Below are positions 9,306 to 18,803 of a stretch of 64,000 nt of DNA, piece by piece. The notes beneath the pieces are model-generated. The model saw only the letters and a program-made list of their open reading frames with translations. It had not been told where the DNA came from and did no database searches. Made by a program: the position numbers and the translations under genes. The stretch lies in NCBI GenBank assembly GCA_038325765.1, contig JBBQJI010000035.1:1-64000 (forward strand), read 5' to 3'. Within the stretch, counting starts at the first letter, position 1. Each line of letters starts with the position of its first letter. Source of the stretch: Xiheibacterium sp038325765 (GTDB taxonomy: Bacteria > Myxococcota_A > Polyangia > Nannocystales > Nannocystaceae).

Positions 9306-12300
9306 TCAGTCGGGGATGCGCGCCAGCCAGGCGTCCACCTCGGCGGCGGGGACACCGGCGGCGCGATACGCAGCCTTGGCCTGTTCGGCGAGCGCACGCC
9401 CGCGCTCCCGGTCGGGCAGGAAGCGGGCCAGCGCGAAGCGGGCCTCGGCGATCTCCACCGGCAACGCCCCGCCCCGCTCGCGCCGCGCGAGGGCATCCTC
9501 GGCGAGCTGTACCGCCTCGGGCGTGTGTCCGCGCGCGGCCGCGATCTCGGCGAGGCCGATCATGATCGCGGCCCGTCCCGGGTGATCGCCCCCGAGCTTG
9601 GCGTCCGAGATCGCGAGTGCTCGCTCGACATACTGCTCGGCGCGATCGAGATCGCCGCGCCGGCGCACGACATCGCCGAGATTCATGAGGTGCAGCGATG
9701 CGTTCGGATGATCCGGGCCAGTTCGCTCGACGATCGCGACCGCCCGCAGCAGCGCGGACTCTGCGGCCGGCAGCTCGTCGAGCTGCACCAGTGCGGTCGC
9801 GAGGTTGCCGAGGGCGAAGGCGATCTCGGGATAGTCCGGACCCAAGGCCTTCTCGTAGATCGCCAACGCCCGTTCGAGCAGCACCTTCGCCGCTTGCGGG
9901 TCGCCAAGGCTGGTGCGGATGTCGCCGAGATTCGTGAGGCTCTGCGCCACCTGGGGGTGCTCTGCACCCAGCACCCGCTCGCGGACCGCGAGCGCGCGCT
10001 CGTGCAGCACACGAGCGCCGGCCGCGTCACCCTGGAGTTTGCTGAGGTAGCCGAGGTTGTTGAGGACCTGGGCCACGTGCGGGTGATCGCCACCCAGCGA
10101 CGTCTCCCAGTTGGCGAGCGCGCGCCGGTACAGCGCGCCAGCCTCGACGAACTCGCCGAGTCCCCGGTGAGCCCGGGCGAGGTTGTTGAGCGAGTTGCCG
10201 ACGTCGGGGTGATCGGGGCCCAGGGCTTGCTCACGCGCGCGCAGCCCCTCTTGGATGAGCGTGCGCGCGGCGGCGTACTCGCCCATGTCGGTGAGCAACG
10301 TCGCCAGGTTGGCGCGGACGTGGAGGACGTCGGGATGATCGGGGCCCAGCGCCCGCCCGTACCGTGCGATCGCGTCCTCGTACAGACGTCTCGCCGTCGG
10401 GTAGTCCCCCTTGGCCTGGTGCACCTGCGCCAAGACTTCGGCGAGCGCTGCCGCCTGCAACCCGCTCGGATCGGGAAGGCTCACCAGCGCCAGCTCGAGG
10501 TGATGCGCCCAGCGCAGCCCGTCGTCGTAGCGCGCCAGGCGATCGCCGACCACGAGCACCAAGAGCTGCGCCGCGGCGGCCGCGACCTCGGTGGCCCCGG
10601 CGCGACCCGCCTCGAAGTAGGCGGCCTCGAGCGCCTGTTCGGCCTGCGGATACTCGCCGCGGCGCTCGAACAACTTGCCGACCCGGTCGCGTGCCTGGGC
10701 GACCAGCGGTGGCCATGCCACCACCTCAGCGCGCGCGAGCACCGATTGCGCGAGCGCCAGTCCGTCGTCGTAGGCACCGATCTGTTGCAACGCACCGGCG
10801 CGCAGCAGATCGTCGCGCACCGCCACGATCGCGGCGCGGTCGTCGACGGGCAGCGCGGGCCGTCGCGACAGCGCGAATGCGTCCGTGCACGGCTCGAGCC
10901 GTCCCAGGCCGGCGACCGCTGACACCGCGTTCGCAACACCGGGGCCCTCGACCTCACCCAGTGCGTCGAGCAGCGACTCGAGCTCGATGCGCCGCTCGTC
11001 GAGGCACCACGTCGACCGCTCGAGCGTGTCGGCGTCCCACTGCTGCTCGACGTCGGCGAGCATGCACGCACGCGTCGTGGCCCCGCGCCAATCCGCGGCA
11101 TACGCATCCAGCCACGGGATCACCTTGGTCGCCGTGGTCTCGGCGTGGTTCACCCCGGTGGCGACCAGCGCGCCGCGGAGATCGATGGCGCGCTCTTGGC
11201 CCCACACCTCCGCGATCGCGTCGCCGGCCGTCTCGCACGCGGCCTTGCGGCGTTCGGTGTCGAACCAGCGCCAGCCCCCGAAGGCGACGCCGACCAGGGC
11301 GACCGCACCGCCGAGGGCGATCCAACGGCGACGACGCGCGCCGTCGCGCCCGCGCTCGAGCGCGAGCACCAACGCCTCCATCGACGGCCAACGCCGATCG
11401 GGCTCGCTCGCCAGCCCACGCACGAGGATGCTTCGCAGCCACGCCGGCACCTTTGCGTCCGCCGGCGGCTCCGTCAGCGCGCCCGCCATGATCTGCGATA
11501 CCAACGCCGGTACCGAGTCGGCGTTGAACGGACGGCACCCGTGCAGCGCCTCCCACAGCGTCACACAATACGAAAATTGATCGGCGCTGGCCTTGGTCCG
11601 TCGCCCCGACAGCTGCTCGGGCGCCGAGTACGTCGGCGTCCCCACGAACGCGCCTACGGGCAGGTTCGCGCTCGCGTGCGGATCGCCCGCACCGTCGCCG
11701 GCCCGCCGCGTCGCCGCGCGCGCCAGCCCGAAGTCCATGACCCGGACGCGCCCGTCCCGTCCGATCATCACGTTGTCGGGCTTGATGTCGCGATGCACCA
11801 GATCACCGCGGTGCACCGCCGCCAGCCCGCGCCCGGCCTGCAGCATCACGGCGAGGATCTCCGACCAACCGCGGCGCGCCTGGCCCAGCCACTCGCGCAG
11901 CGTGCTGCCCTCGACCAGCTCCATCGCCACGAACACCAACCCGGAGTGCTCGCCGACGTCGAACACCGTCACCACGTTCGGATCGCTGAGCCGCGCGAGC
12001 GCCTGCGCCTCGGCCAGCAACTTGCGATGCCCCGACACCACCTTCGCGAGGTCTTCGCGCGGCCGCAGCAGCTTGAGCGCGACCGTGCGATCGAGCTCTG
12101 GATCACGTGCGGTGTAGACCACCCCCATCGCCCCGGCGCCGAGCTTGCCCAGCACCAGGTAGCGGCCCACCGTCGTGCCCGGCGCCATCCCGGCGTCGTC
12201 GGACCGTCGCGCAGGCCCGGTGCCGTCGTCGCTGCCCGCCTGGGTCTCGTCGGCCATCGACGGCGACACGACGCCCAGGGTGGACGAGGGAGCGCTGCCG

Positions 12301-12332
12301 ATCTCGAGCGACTCGTGGCCAGGGTCCGCCAT
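9306..12332 (-). CDS. Ser/Thr protein kinase with TPR domain
   Basis: A 1008-residue transmembrane kinase. Residues about 55-330 form a eukaryotic-type kinase: glycine loop GKLGAGAMGVVY, lysine in VALKLL, catalytic loop HRDIKPDN (about residue 180), MDFGLAR and the YSAPEQ activation segment. All catalytic residues are present. A single membrane helix follows near 336-355. The C-terminal half holds a region with conserved cysteines and then at least seven kinesin-light-chain-type TPRs, with the repeated LGPDHPDV and LNNLA words. This architecture is common in myxobacteria, where the TPRs probably bind partner proteins. Its substrates are unknown. It is followed after 159 bp by the DUF2760-Hsp70 pair on the same strand. 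Confidence 0.93.
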   Translation of the reverse strand: MADPGHESLEIGSAPSSTLGVVSPSMADETQAGSDDGTGPARRSDDAGMAPGTTVGRYLVLGKLGAGAMGVVYTARDPELDRTVALKLLRPREDLAKVVSGHRKLLAEAQALARLSDPNVVTVFDVGEHSGLVFVAMELVEGSTLREWLGQARRGWSEILAVMLQAGRGLAAVHRGDLVHRDIKPDNVMIGRDGRVRVMDFGLARAATRRAGDGAGDPHASANLPVGAFVGTPTYSAPEQLSGRRTKASADQFSYCVTLWEALHGCRPFNADSVPALVSQIMAGALTEPPADAKVPAWLRSILVRGLASEPDRRWPSMEALVLALERGRDGARRRRWIALGGAVALVGVAFGGWRWFDTERRKAACETAGDAIAEVWGQERAIDLRGALVATGVNHAETTATKVIPWLDAYAADWRGATTRACMLADVEQQWDADTLERSTWCLDERRIELESLLDALGEVEGPGVANAVSAVAGLGRLEPCTDAFALSRRPALPVDDRAAIVAVRDDLLRAGALQQIGAYDDGLALAQSVLARAEVVAWPPLVAQARDRVGKLFERRGEYPQAEQALEAAYFEAGRAGATEVAAAAAQLLVLVVGDRLARYDDGLRWAHHLELALVSLPDPSGLQAAALAEVLAQVHQAKGDYPTARRLYEDAIARYGRALGPDHPDVLHVRANLATLLTDMGEYAAARTLIQEGLRAREQALGPDHPDVGNSLNNLARAHRGLGEFVEAGALYRRALANWETSLGGDHPHVAQVLNNLGYLSKLQGDAAGARVLHERALAVRERVLGAEHPQVAQSLTNLGDIRTSLGDPQAAKVLLERALAIYEKALGPDYPEIAFALGNLATALVQLDELPAAESALLRAVAIVERTGPDHPNASLHLMNLGDVVRRRGDLDRAEQYVERALAISDAKLGGDHPGRAAIMIGLAEIAAARGHTPEAVQLAEDALARRERGGALPVEIAEARFALARFLPDRERGRALAEQAKAAYRAAGVPAAEVDAWLARIPD

Positions 12333-12381
12333 CGGGCGGTGGGGAGCGTACTACGGCGGGGCGCGACGACGCACCCGCGAT

Positions 12382-12615
12382 TCAGGGCGCCACGCCGGCC
12401 ACGACCGCATCGACGAACCCCTCGGCGAGCGGCACCGTGGGATCCGTGGAGGCGGCGTTTTGCCCCTGAGCGGTCTTGAACACGTGCGTCATCCCTTCGA
12501 TCACGAAGCCCGTCGCTTCGGGCTGGGCGGCGGCGAGCACCCCGCCCTTGGCGACCGGCACCTGGATGTCGGCGGCACCGTGGCGAACGGGGGACAGCCG
12601 GCAGGTGTCGCCCAC
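12382..12615 (-). pseudogene. C-terminal stub of an alpha/beta hydrolase
   Basis: The frame encodes the last about 65 residues of a serine hydrolase of the alpha/beta fold: DIQVPVAKG, then AAAQPEA, VIEGMTHVFK with the catalytic His, and a DPTVPLAEGFVDAVV tail. The nucleophile-bearing body is absent: the DUF4142 gene ends only 61 bp upstream. The first about 12 codons do not look like hydrolase. This is best read as a truncated relic; expression is unlikely. Confidence 0.55.
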
Positions 12616-12676
12616 ACGCCTTGGATGACGCCGGTATCGGTCGTCAATCCGACCTCGCGCATGGTTGGCGCGTCGC

Positions 12677-13459
12677 TCACTTCGGCGCGGGCGTCGGCGT
12701 CGCGGTCATCTCCGATCCCATCGGCGTCGGCGCGCTGCCGGCCGGCTGAGTGGTCCCGACCGCCGGCGTCGCGCCGCCCGGCGTCGCCTCGGTCGACGCC
12801 TGCGCGGGCGGCTGCACCGGCGACGTGTACGCCTTGCCCTTCGCGATCGCCTCGGCGTGGGCGAGGTGCTCCTCGAGCTTGGGCAAGGTGCCTTCGGCCC
12901 AGCGCTTCAATTCGGCGTCGGTGCCCGAGCTCGCCTGCGTGCGGAACAACTCGACCGCCTTGCGGTGGTCCTCGACCATCATCGTGGCGTAGGCCTTCTC
13001 GAGCTTGGTGCCGGTCTTTTTCTCGAGCTCGGCGCGGCGGGCCTTGGTCGCCTCGTCGGTGTCGGTCGGCAGCGCGACGCCGCGGGTGTTGCACATCGCG
13101 GTGAGCTCGGCGGCCACGGCGGTGTGCTGATCGATCATCTTCTGGGCGAACTCCTTCACTGCGGGCTTCTTGGCCTTCTCCACCGCGACGCGGCTCAGCT
13201 CGATCTCGGCGAGCCCAGATTGCGACGCGGCGGCGACAAACGCCTTGTCCGCATCGTCGAGCGGCGGCGGCGGCGGCGGCTCGGCGGCGGCCTGCGCCTC
13301 GCGGCGGGCGGCGTCCTCGTCGGCCGCGACCTGCAGCACATCCTGGGCGGGGATCGTGGAGTAGGCCTGCTCCCCCGTGTTGTCGTAGCCCGCGGCGGGT
13401 GCGGTCTTGCAGGCGGCGAGGGCGAGGGCGGCAACGGTGAACAGCGGTAGGCGGGTCAT
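12677..13459 (-). CDS. DUF4142 family lipoprotein
   Basis: A 260-residue lipoprotein with signal MTRLPLFTVAALALAACK. After a short Pro/Ala/Glu-rich spacer (including seven prolines in a row) comes the four-helix DUF4142 domain, recognised from AFVAAASQSGLAEIELSR, the segment KEFAQKMIDQHTAV and HRKAVELFRTQA, with the conserved DH and ED.HRK positions. The C-terminus is a low-complexity Pro/Ala/Thr tail. DUF4142 is ferritin-like in fold; its role is unknown, perhaps envelope stress. The start is the first Met before the signal peptide; the longer frame crosses non-coding sequence. It is flanked by kinase genes on the same strand, 88 bp after the second kinase. Confidence 0.85.
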   Translation of the reverse strand: MTRLPLFTVAALALAACKTAPAAGYDNTGEQAYSTIPAQDVLQVAADEDAARREAQAAAEPPPPPPLDDADKAFVAAASQSGLAEIELSRVAVEKAKKPAVKEFAQKMIDQHTAVAAELTAMCNTRGVALPTDTDEATKARRAELEKKTGTKLEKAYATMMVEDHRKAVELFRTQASSGTDAELKRWAEGTLPKLEEHLAHAEAIAKGKAYTSPVQPPAQASTEATPGGATPAVGTTQPAGSAPTPMGSEMTATPTPAPK

Positions 13460-13547
13460 CTGCGCGCCAGAGTGCGACACGATCGCGCCCGCGCACGCGA
13501 CGATCTGCGAGAAAGTCGTGCGATCCCGGCTACGTCGGAGTCGCCCG

Positions 13548-15407
13548 CTACAGCCGCCGCTGCGTGACCGGCTCGAGACGCGGCGTCTGACCGCGCCGTC
13601 CTGCGTGCACGCGAAATCTCCGCCGCACGATCCAGTCGCCCTGCACGAAGTCGATCTCGATCTCCGCCGGCCCATCGATCGGCTCCGCCACCAGCTCGGC
13701 CCGCAGCGCGAGCCCCGACAGCGGCGCCGATCCCAGGCTCTTGCGCTTGTCGGCATCGACCACCTCGACGCTGCCCGGACGCACGATCACCAGCGTGTCG
13801 CTGGGATGTCGAGTGAACAGCAGCGACACCGCGCGACCGTCGTCGAACTTCTTGATCGGTTTTCCCGACTCGCCGTGCACGAGCTGGACCTCGCTGCCCG
13901 TCGCCATGGCGACGTAGCCGGCAGCCGCGACGACGGCGTGGATCGGACCGTGACCGAAGCGGTGCTGCCACGGCACCTCGCGCAGCTCGCGATCCCAGCG
14001 CGTCAACGTGCCGTCCGCTTGGCCGACGAGCACGTCGCCCTCGCGGGCGCCGCCGATCGCGGTGACATGTGCGGCCGAGGGGAGCGGCCGCATCAACGTC
14101 TCCGCCTCGGGGTCGGACCAGTAGCTGAGCCCGCGCGGATCTGCGCGGTACAGCTGCGATCCGCTCTCGAGCACGAACGCGCCCGGCGTCGCGAGCTCGT
14201 GACGAAAATCCTGCACGTCGCTGGTGTCGGGCGCCACGGTGGGCGTGGCGGTGGGAACCGCGACGGCGAGGGCAGCCGGTGACCCGGGTGCCGCCTGCTG
14301 CCTCCCGATCCACGCCGCACCGAGCGACGTGATCGCGACCGTGACGATCCATCCGCCGACCATCAACGCCGCGCTCGATCGCGCCGACGACGGCGGCGGC
14401 GGCGGCGGCGGCGGATCGATCGCCACGACCTCCGCGGTCCGCCTGGACACCACGGTGACCCGCAGCGCGGCCCGCAGCGCCACCAGCAGGCTGTGCGTAT
14501 CGGCGAAGCGATCGCCGGGGAGCTTGGCCAGGCACTTCTCCACGACCGACACCACCGCCGGCGGCAGATCGGGGCACAGCGTCGACAGGCTGGTCGGCTG
14601 CTCGTAGACGATCTGATGCAGCAGGGTCGGCGTCGACTGGCCGTCGAACGCACGTCGTCCCGACAGCAGCTCGTAGAGGATCGCCCCGAGCGCGAAGATG
14701 TCGGTCGTCGCGTCGACCGAGTTCGTGTTGCCTGACGCCTGCTCGGGGCTCATGTAGTTGGGCGTGCCCATCACCACGTTGGTGCGGGTCATGCCCTCGG
14801 CCGACGTCTTCATCTTGCTGATGCCGAAGTCGAGCAGCTTCACGCCCAGGCGCGCCCCCGACTCACCGGCCTGGCCGCGCACCATCACGTTGCTGGGCTT
14901 GAGATCGCGGTGCACGATGCCAGCGGCGTGGGCGGCTGCGAGTGCGGAGCACAGCGGCTCGAACAGACGGATCACCTCGCGCGGCGTCGCGCGACGGCCC
15001 TGCATCCACACGTCGAGCGTCACGCCGTCGACGAACTCCATCACCATGTACGGGTTGCCATCGGCGCCGGTGTTGAAGTCGAACACCTGCACGATCGCGT
15101 CGTGGTCGAGACTCGCCGCGATCTCGGCCTCTTGACGGAAGCGCGCGTAGGCTTCGGTGTCACGCGCGGCGCGGTGATCGAGGAACTTGATCGAGAAGCG
15201 CTGCTGGAGGCGGACGTGGGTGGCCTCGTACACCGTGCCCATGCCGCCCGACGCGATCTTGCGCGTCACGCGGTAGGTATCGGCGAGCACCTTGCCCAGG
15301 CGCGGATCGTCGTCCGGGGACGGATCGCTGCCCTGGGGCAGGACCTGCGTGGCCTCGCCGCCCGGGGCGATGGCGAGATTGTGGCGCGGCGGCACGAAGG
15401 GGCCCAT
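13548..15407 (-). CDS. Ser/Thr protein kinase, membrane-bound
   Basis: A 619-residue kinase. The catalytic domain (about residues 45-310) has ASGGMGTVYEA, the lysine in FSIKFLDH, HRDLKPSNVMV, LLDFGISK and NYMSPEQ, so it should be active. A proline-rich linker (eight prolines in a row) is followed by one membrane helix (about residues 347-370). The roughly 250-residue outer domain has WSD/TRWDREL-type beta-strand repeats and ends in a basic tail; I do not recognise it. The start at 15407 lies 73 bp from the divergent aroA start, which limits how far upstream the gene can begin. Substrate unknown. Confidence 0.9.
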   Translation of the reverse strand: MGPFVPPRHNLAIAPGGEATQVLPQGSDPSPDDDPRLGKVLADTYRVTRKIASGGMGTVYEATHVRLQQRFSIKFLDHRAARDTEAYARFRQEAEIAASLDHDAIVQVFDFNTGADGNPYMVMEFVDGVTLDVWMQGRRATPREVIRLFEPLCSALAAAHAAGIVHRDLKPSNVMVRGQAGESGARLGVKLLDFGISKMKTSAEGMTRTNVVMGTPNYMSPEQASGNTNSVDATTDIFALGAILYELLSGRRAFDGQSTPTLLHQIVYEQPTSLSTLCPDLPPAVVSVVEKCLAKLPGDRFADTHSLLVALRAALRVTVVSRRTAEVVAIDPPPPPPPPSSARSSAALMVGGWIVTVAITSLGAAWIGRQQAAPGSPAALAVAVPTATPTVAPDTSDVQDFRHELATPGAFVLESGSQLYRADPRGLSYWSDPEAETLMRPLPSAAHVTAIGGAREGDVLVGQADGTLTRWDRELREVPWQHRFGHGPIHAVVAAAGYVAMATGSEVQLVHGESGKPIKKFDDGRAVSLLFTRHPSDTLVIVRPGSVEVVDADKRKSLGSAPLSGLALRAELVAEPIDGPAEIEIDFVQGDWIVRRRFRVHAGRRGQTPRLEPVTQRRL

Positions 15408-15480
15408 CGGCGACCATTCCGCCTGCTTGAGCCCGGCGCGGCGCTCGACGCGGCACGGTCGACTCGGGCAAGCTCGGCCG

Positions 15481-16806
15481 ATGGGTGCCGTGTCCGCGTC
15501 CGTGTTCGTGCGACCACCGGGGGTCATCGATGCGCGCCCGCGGATTCCCGGCAGCAAGAGCATCACCAACCGCGCCCTGCTGCTGGCGGCGATCGCCCAA
15601 GGGCGCTCGTCGCTCACGGGCTGGCTCGACGCCGACGACACGCGATGGATGCTAGGTGCTCTGCGAGCGCTCGGCCTCGTCATCGACGGCGCGGACGATC
15701 CCGCAGCGGCGCTGCGGATCGTCGGCGAAGGCGGACCGCTGCGGGCCACCACCGCCCGCACGCTGCAGGTCGGCACCGCCGGCACCGTCGCGCGATTCCT
15801 GCTCGCGGTGCTCGCGGCGAGCCCCGGACACTTCACCATCGATGGCAGCGCGCGCATGCGCGAGCGGCCGATGGGTGCGCTCGTCGTCGCGCTCCGCGAG
15901 ATGGGCGCGCGGCTCCACGACGAGACAGGTGGCGACGGCACGGCCCTGCCCCTGCGCACCGGACCCCACGCGACGCGCCTCGCCGGCGGCACCCTGCGGA
16001 TGGCCCGCCCCGCGAGCTCGCAGTTCGTCAGCGGCCTCGCCTTCGCCGCCGTGCTCGCCGCGGCGCCGACCACCCTCGTCCTCGAGCAGGGCACGCCCGC
16101 GCGGCCCTACGTCGACATGACGCTCGCGATGATCCGCAGCTTCGGAGGCGACGCCGACTGGCGCGGCGACGACACCATCGTGGTGACGCCCGCGCCGCTG
16201 CGCGGCCGGGCGTGGCAGATCGAGCCCGATGCCTCGGCGGCGAGCTACTTCCTCGCCCTCGCGGCGATCCGCGGCGGTCGCTGTGAGATCGACGCCCTCG
16301 GCACCGGCAGCCTGCAGGGCGACGCTCGCTTCGCCCACGTCCTGGGCCGCATGGGCGCGCGCGTGCAGCAAGACACCCACACCACCTGCGTCGTCGGCAC
16401 CGGCACCCTGCGCGGCGGCACCTTCGATCTGTCCGACATGCCCGACATGACGCTCACCCTCGGCGTGACCGCGCTGTTCGCCGCCGGCGATACGCGCATC
16501 GACGGCGTCGGCATCCTGCGCGATCACGAGAGCGACAGGCTCGCCGCGATCGCGACCGAGCTGCGGAAATTCGGCGCCGAGGTCACGATCGAGCCCGACG
16601 CCCTCGTGATCCGTCCGCCGCAGGTCCTGCCCAGCGCCACGGTCGCGGTCGACACCTACGCCGATCACCGCATGGCGATGGCGCTCAGCCTCGCGGGCGA
16701 TGTCGAAATCCGCGATCCGGGCTGCGTCGCCAAGACGTTCCCGCGCTACTTCGAAGAGCTCGCGGCGCTCGGCATGGTCGATCTCCCGGCCCGAGGCCGC
16801 GCGTGA
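15481..16806 (+). CDS. aroA: 3-phosphoshikimate 1-carboxyvinyltransferase (EPSP synthase)
   Basis: A 441-residue enzyme of the shikimate pathway, transferring enolpyruvyl from PEP to shikimate-3-phosphate. Family motifs are present in order: PGSKSITNRAL at residues 21-31, GTAGTVARF, ARMRERPMGAL, PASSQFVSGL, DMPDMTLTLGVTALFA, HESDRLAAIATELRK, TYADHRMAMALSLAG and PGCVAKTFPRYF. Length matches the usual 430-450. The GTAGT and DHRMAMA sites carry the PEP-binding residues. Starts only 73 bp from the divergent kinase gene; the start ATG follows a GC-rich leader with no clear ribosome site. The TrmA-like gene follows after 109 bp on the same strand. Confidence 0.95.
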   Translation: MGAVSASVFVRPPGVIDARPRIPGSKSITNRALLLAAIAQGRSSLTGWLDADDTRWMLGALRALGLVIDGADDPAAALRIVGEGGPLRATTARTLQVGTAGTVARFLLAVLAASPGHFTIDGSARMRERPMGALVVALREMGARLHDETGGDGTALPLRTGPHATRLAGGTLRMARPASSQFVSGLAFAAVLAAAPTTLVLEQGTPARPYVDMTLAMIRSFGGDADWRGDDTIVVTPAPLRGRAWQIEPDASAASYFLALAAIRGGRCEIDALGTGSLQGDARFAHVLGRMGARVQQDTHTTCVVGTGTLRGGTFDLSDMPDMTLTLGVTALFAAGDTRIDGVGILRDHESDRLAAIATELRKFGAEVTIEPDALVIRPPQVLPSATVAVDTYADHRMAMALSLAGDVEIRDPGCVAKTFPRYFEELAALGMVDLPARGRA

Positions 16807-16915
16807 TCGCCCGTCCCGCAGCGTCGGCGAGCGCACCCGCAGCCTGCCCGTGCATCCCCACGCCCCCAGCACTGGACGGCACGCCCGTGCCCGCGCTATC
16901 TCCACCCTTCTGACG

Positions 16916-18238
16916 ATGAAGCCCGGTGACACCCTGACGGTGATGGCGGAGTCGCTGTCCAAACACGGCGACGGCATCGCCGTGCACGATGGCGTCGAGA
17001 TCCACGTCGCCGGCCTGCTGCCGGGCGAGACCGGCGACATCTCGGTCGACTACGTCAGCAAGCAGCGGCCGCGCGCGCACGGCCAGGTGCTCGTCCGCCG
17101 CAACACCCACCCGGGACGCCGTCCGGCGCCGTGTCGCCACCACGGTCGCTGCAACGGCTGTGCGCTGATGGACATGGACCTGGCCAGCCAACGCCAGCTC
17201 AAGCGCGTCGAGCTCGAGCGCACGTGGGGCATCATGATCGATCGCATGGTCTGCGAGGATCGCGATGGTCGCGGCTATCGCTACTCGAGCAAGCGCGTGT
17301 TCGCGGGCAGCCCCGGCCACATCAAGCTCGGTAGCTACATGCGGGGCACCCACAACGTCGCCGACATGCGCGGCTGCCTGGTCGATCACCCTGACATCGC
17401 CGAGTGCGCGGACGAGCTCGCCGAGATCGCGAGCGAGCTGGGCGCAGTGCCCTACGACGAGACCGACGGCCACGGCGATCTCCGCTATGCGTGGTTCAAG
17501 ACCGACGGCAAGGGCCACGTGGTGATCGCGATCATCACCGCCGAGCCCGTGCACTCATCGGTTCATGAGATCGCTGCGCGCCTGCAACGACCGGCCGGTG
17601 TCGCGTGGGGCACCAACGGTGGCGGCGGCAACGACATGCGCGGCACCACGCTGCGGCCGCTGCGTGGCCGCCAGTCGGTCGAGATCGATTTCGGCGACAT
17701 CCGGGCGTACTTCGGCCCGCTGGGCTTCTTACAGCCAAATCCCCAGATCGCCGCCGCGGCCTACCACGATCTGGTGCGCGTGCCGGCCGGCGGCACGCTG
17801 CACGGCAAGGTCGCGCTCGATCTGTACGCCGGCGCCGGTGTCACCACACGGCTGCTGCGACGCAACTTCCAGCACGTCGGCGCCTGCGAGTCGTTCCCCG
17901 AGAGCGCGCGGGCGCTGGGCTGCGAGCCGATGCTCGTCGAGGAATTCCTCGCGGGCATTCTCGCCGATGCCCATCACCTGCATCGCCACCCCGAGCTCGT
18001 GATCGCGAATCCGCCGCGGGGCGGCCTCGGCCCGACCGTGTGCGAGCAACTGTGCGAGCTCACCGTGCCGCGCCTGCATCTGATGAGCTGCGCGCCCGCG
18101 TCACTCGTCGACGACCTCCGCCGCCTCACCTCCGGGCCGACCGGCCGCTACCGCGTCATCGGGGCCCGCGCGTTCGACACGCTGCCGCAGACCAACCACG
18201 TCGAGGTCGTCGTGTGGCTGGTCGGCCGCTCCGACTGA
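16916..18238 (+). CDS. TrmA/RlmD-type RNA (uracil-5-)-methyltransferase
   Basis: A 440-residue SAM-dependent RNA methyltransferase. The N-terminal TRAM-like domain (to about residue 60) is followed by the iron-sulfur cysteines C-x5-C-x2-C in CRHHGRCNGC and a fourth Cys in MRGCLVDHP. The methyltransferase domain has GFLQPNPQ, the SAM loop LDLYAGAGVTT, NPPRGGL, and the catalytic Cys in MSCAPASLVDDL with Glu in NHVEVVVWL. The canonical SCNP is changed to SCAP, so substrate (23S rRNA or tRNA) cannot be assigned; the catalytic Cys and Glu are both kept. A hairpin follows the stop. Confidence 0.88.
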   Translation: MKPGDTLTVMAESLSKHGDGIAVHDGVEIHVAGLLPGETGDISVDYVSKQRPRAHGQVLVRRNTHPGRRPAPCRHHGRCNGCALMDMDLASQRQLKRVELERTWGIMIDRMVCEDRDGRGYRYSSKRVFAGSPGHIKLGSYMRGTHNVADMRGCLVDHPDIAECADELAEIASELGAVPYDETDGHGDLRYAWFKTDGKGHVVIAIITAEPVHSSVHEIAARLQRPAGVAWGTNGGGGNDMRGTTLRPLRGRQSVEIDFGDIRAYFGPLGFLQPNPQIAAAAYHDLVRVPAGGTLHGKVALDLYAGAGVTTRLLRRNFQHVGACESFPESARALGCEPMLVEEFLAGILADAHHLHRHPELVIANPPRGGLGPTVCEQLCELTVPRLHLMSCAPASLVDDLRRLTSGPTGRYRVIGARAFDTLPQTNHVEVVVWLVGRSD

Positions 18239-18247
18239 TCGGGGCCT

Positions 18248-18264
18248 GCGCCCGTCGCGGGCGC
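18248..18264 (+). terminator. Hairpin terminator after RNA methyltransferase
   Basis: Perfect arms GCGCCCG and CGGGCGC around a TCG loop, then GCTTTG. It begins 10 bp after the stop codon. Confidence 0.5.
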
Positions 18265-18332
18265 GCTTTGTCATCGGGCCCTTGCGCGACGCCCCTGCCG
18301 GCTCGCACACTGGGGTCCTCCCGGAGACGCCC

Positions 18333-18758
18333 GTGACCAGCCCGCAGAATTTCATCTCGGAAGACACCACCATCAAGGGGAGCATCACCACCGCATCGAC
18401 GCTGACGGTGGCCGGCGCCATCGAGGGTGACATCAACGCCGGCGGCGACGTCGAGATTCTCCCCGACGCCAGCGTCAAGGGCGACATCTCCGGGCCCGCG
18501 GTCACGATCTCGGGCAGGGTCGAGGGCCGCATCAACGCCTCGGGCCGCCTGCTCATCACGGCCAAGGGGCTCGTGCAGGGCGACATCGCGGTGCGCTCGC
18601 TGCTCATCGAAGAGGGCGGCACGCTGCAAGGCCAGTGCAGCATGGGTGCCGGTGCACCGACTCGACCGGTCGGAAACGGTCGCACCGCCCTGCCGACGCC
18701 GAGCACCACGATGACGCCACCGTCCGCGCCCGTCGCCGCACGCCTGCCCGAGCGCTGA
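18333..18758 (+). CDS. Bactofilin (polymer-forming cytoskeletal protein)
   Basis: A 141-residue bactofilin. The central about 90 residues are a right-handed beta-helix of short repeats (SEDTTIKGSI, VAGAIEGDI, GDVEILPDASVKGDI, ISGRVEGRI, LVQGDI), with the usual G-x-I/V-x-G-x-I spacing. Short disordered tails flank it; the C-terminal one is Pro/Thr-rich. Bactofilins polymerise without nucleotide and in myxobacteria scaffold chromosome-partition and shape proteins. The GTG start at 18333 has CGGAGA 8 bp upstream; a TTG at 18282 is the only alternative and is less likely. Convergent with the M11-like protease, separated by a hairpin. Confidence 0.9.
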   Translation: MTSPQNFISEDTTIKGSITTASTLTVAGAIEGDINAGGDVEILPDASVKGDISGPAVTISGRVEGRINASGRLLITAKGLVQGDIAVRSLLIEEGGTLQGQCSMGAGAPTRPVGNGRTALPTPSTTMTPPSAPVAARLPER

Positions 18759-18761
18759 TCG

Positions 18762-18790
18762 GCGCCCGCTCGGCCCTTGCCGGCGGGCGC
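18762..18790. terminator. Hairpin between convergent bactofilin and protease genes
   Basis: Arms GCGCCCGC and GCGGGCGC with a 13-nt loop fill the 45-bp gap between the two stop codons. No T-run. Confidence 0.4.
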
Positions 18791-18803
18791 GTCTCACGTC
18801 GGC

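Noticed and set aside
8625..10922. Long plus-strand frame of 765 codons
   Set aside because: Antisense to DUF2760 and kinase genes; repeated GDRxxPQ-type composition is the mirror of the TPRs.
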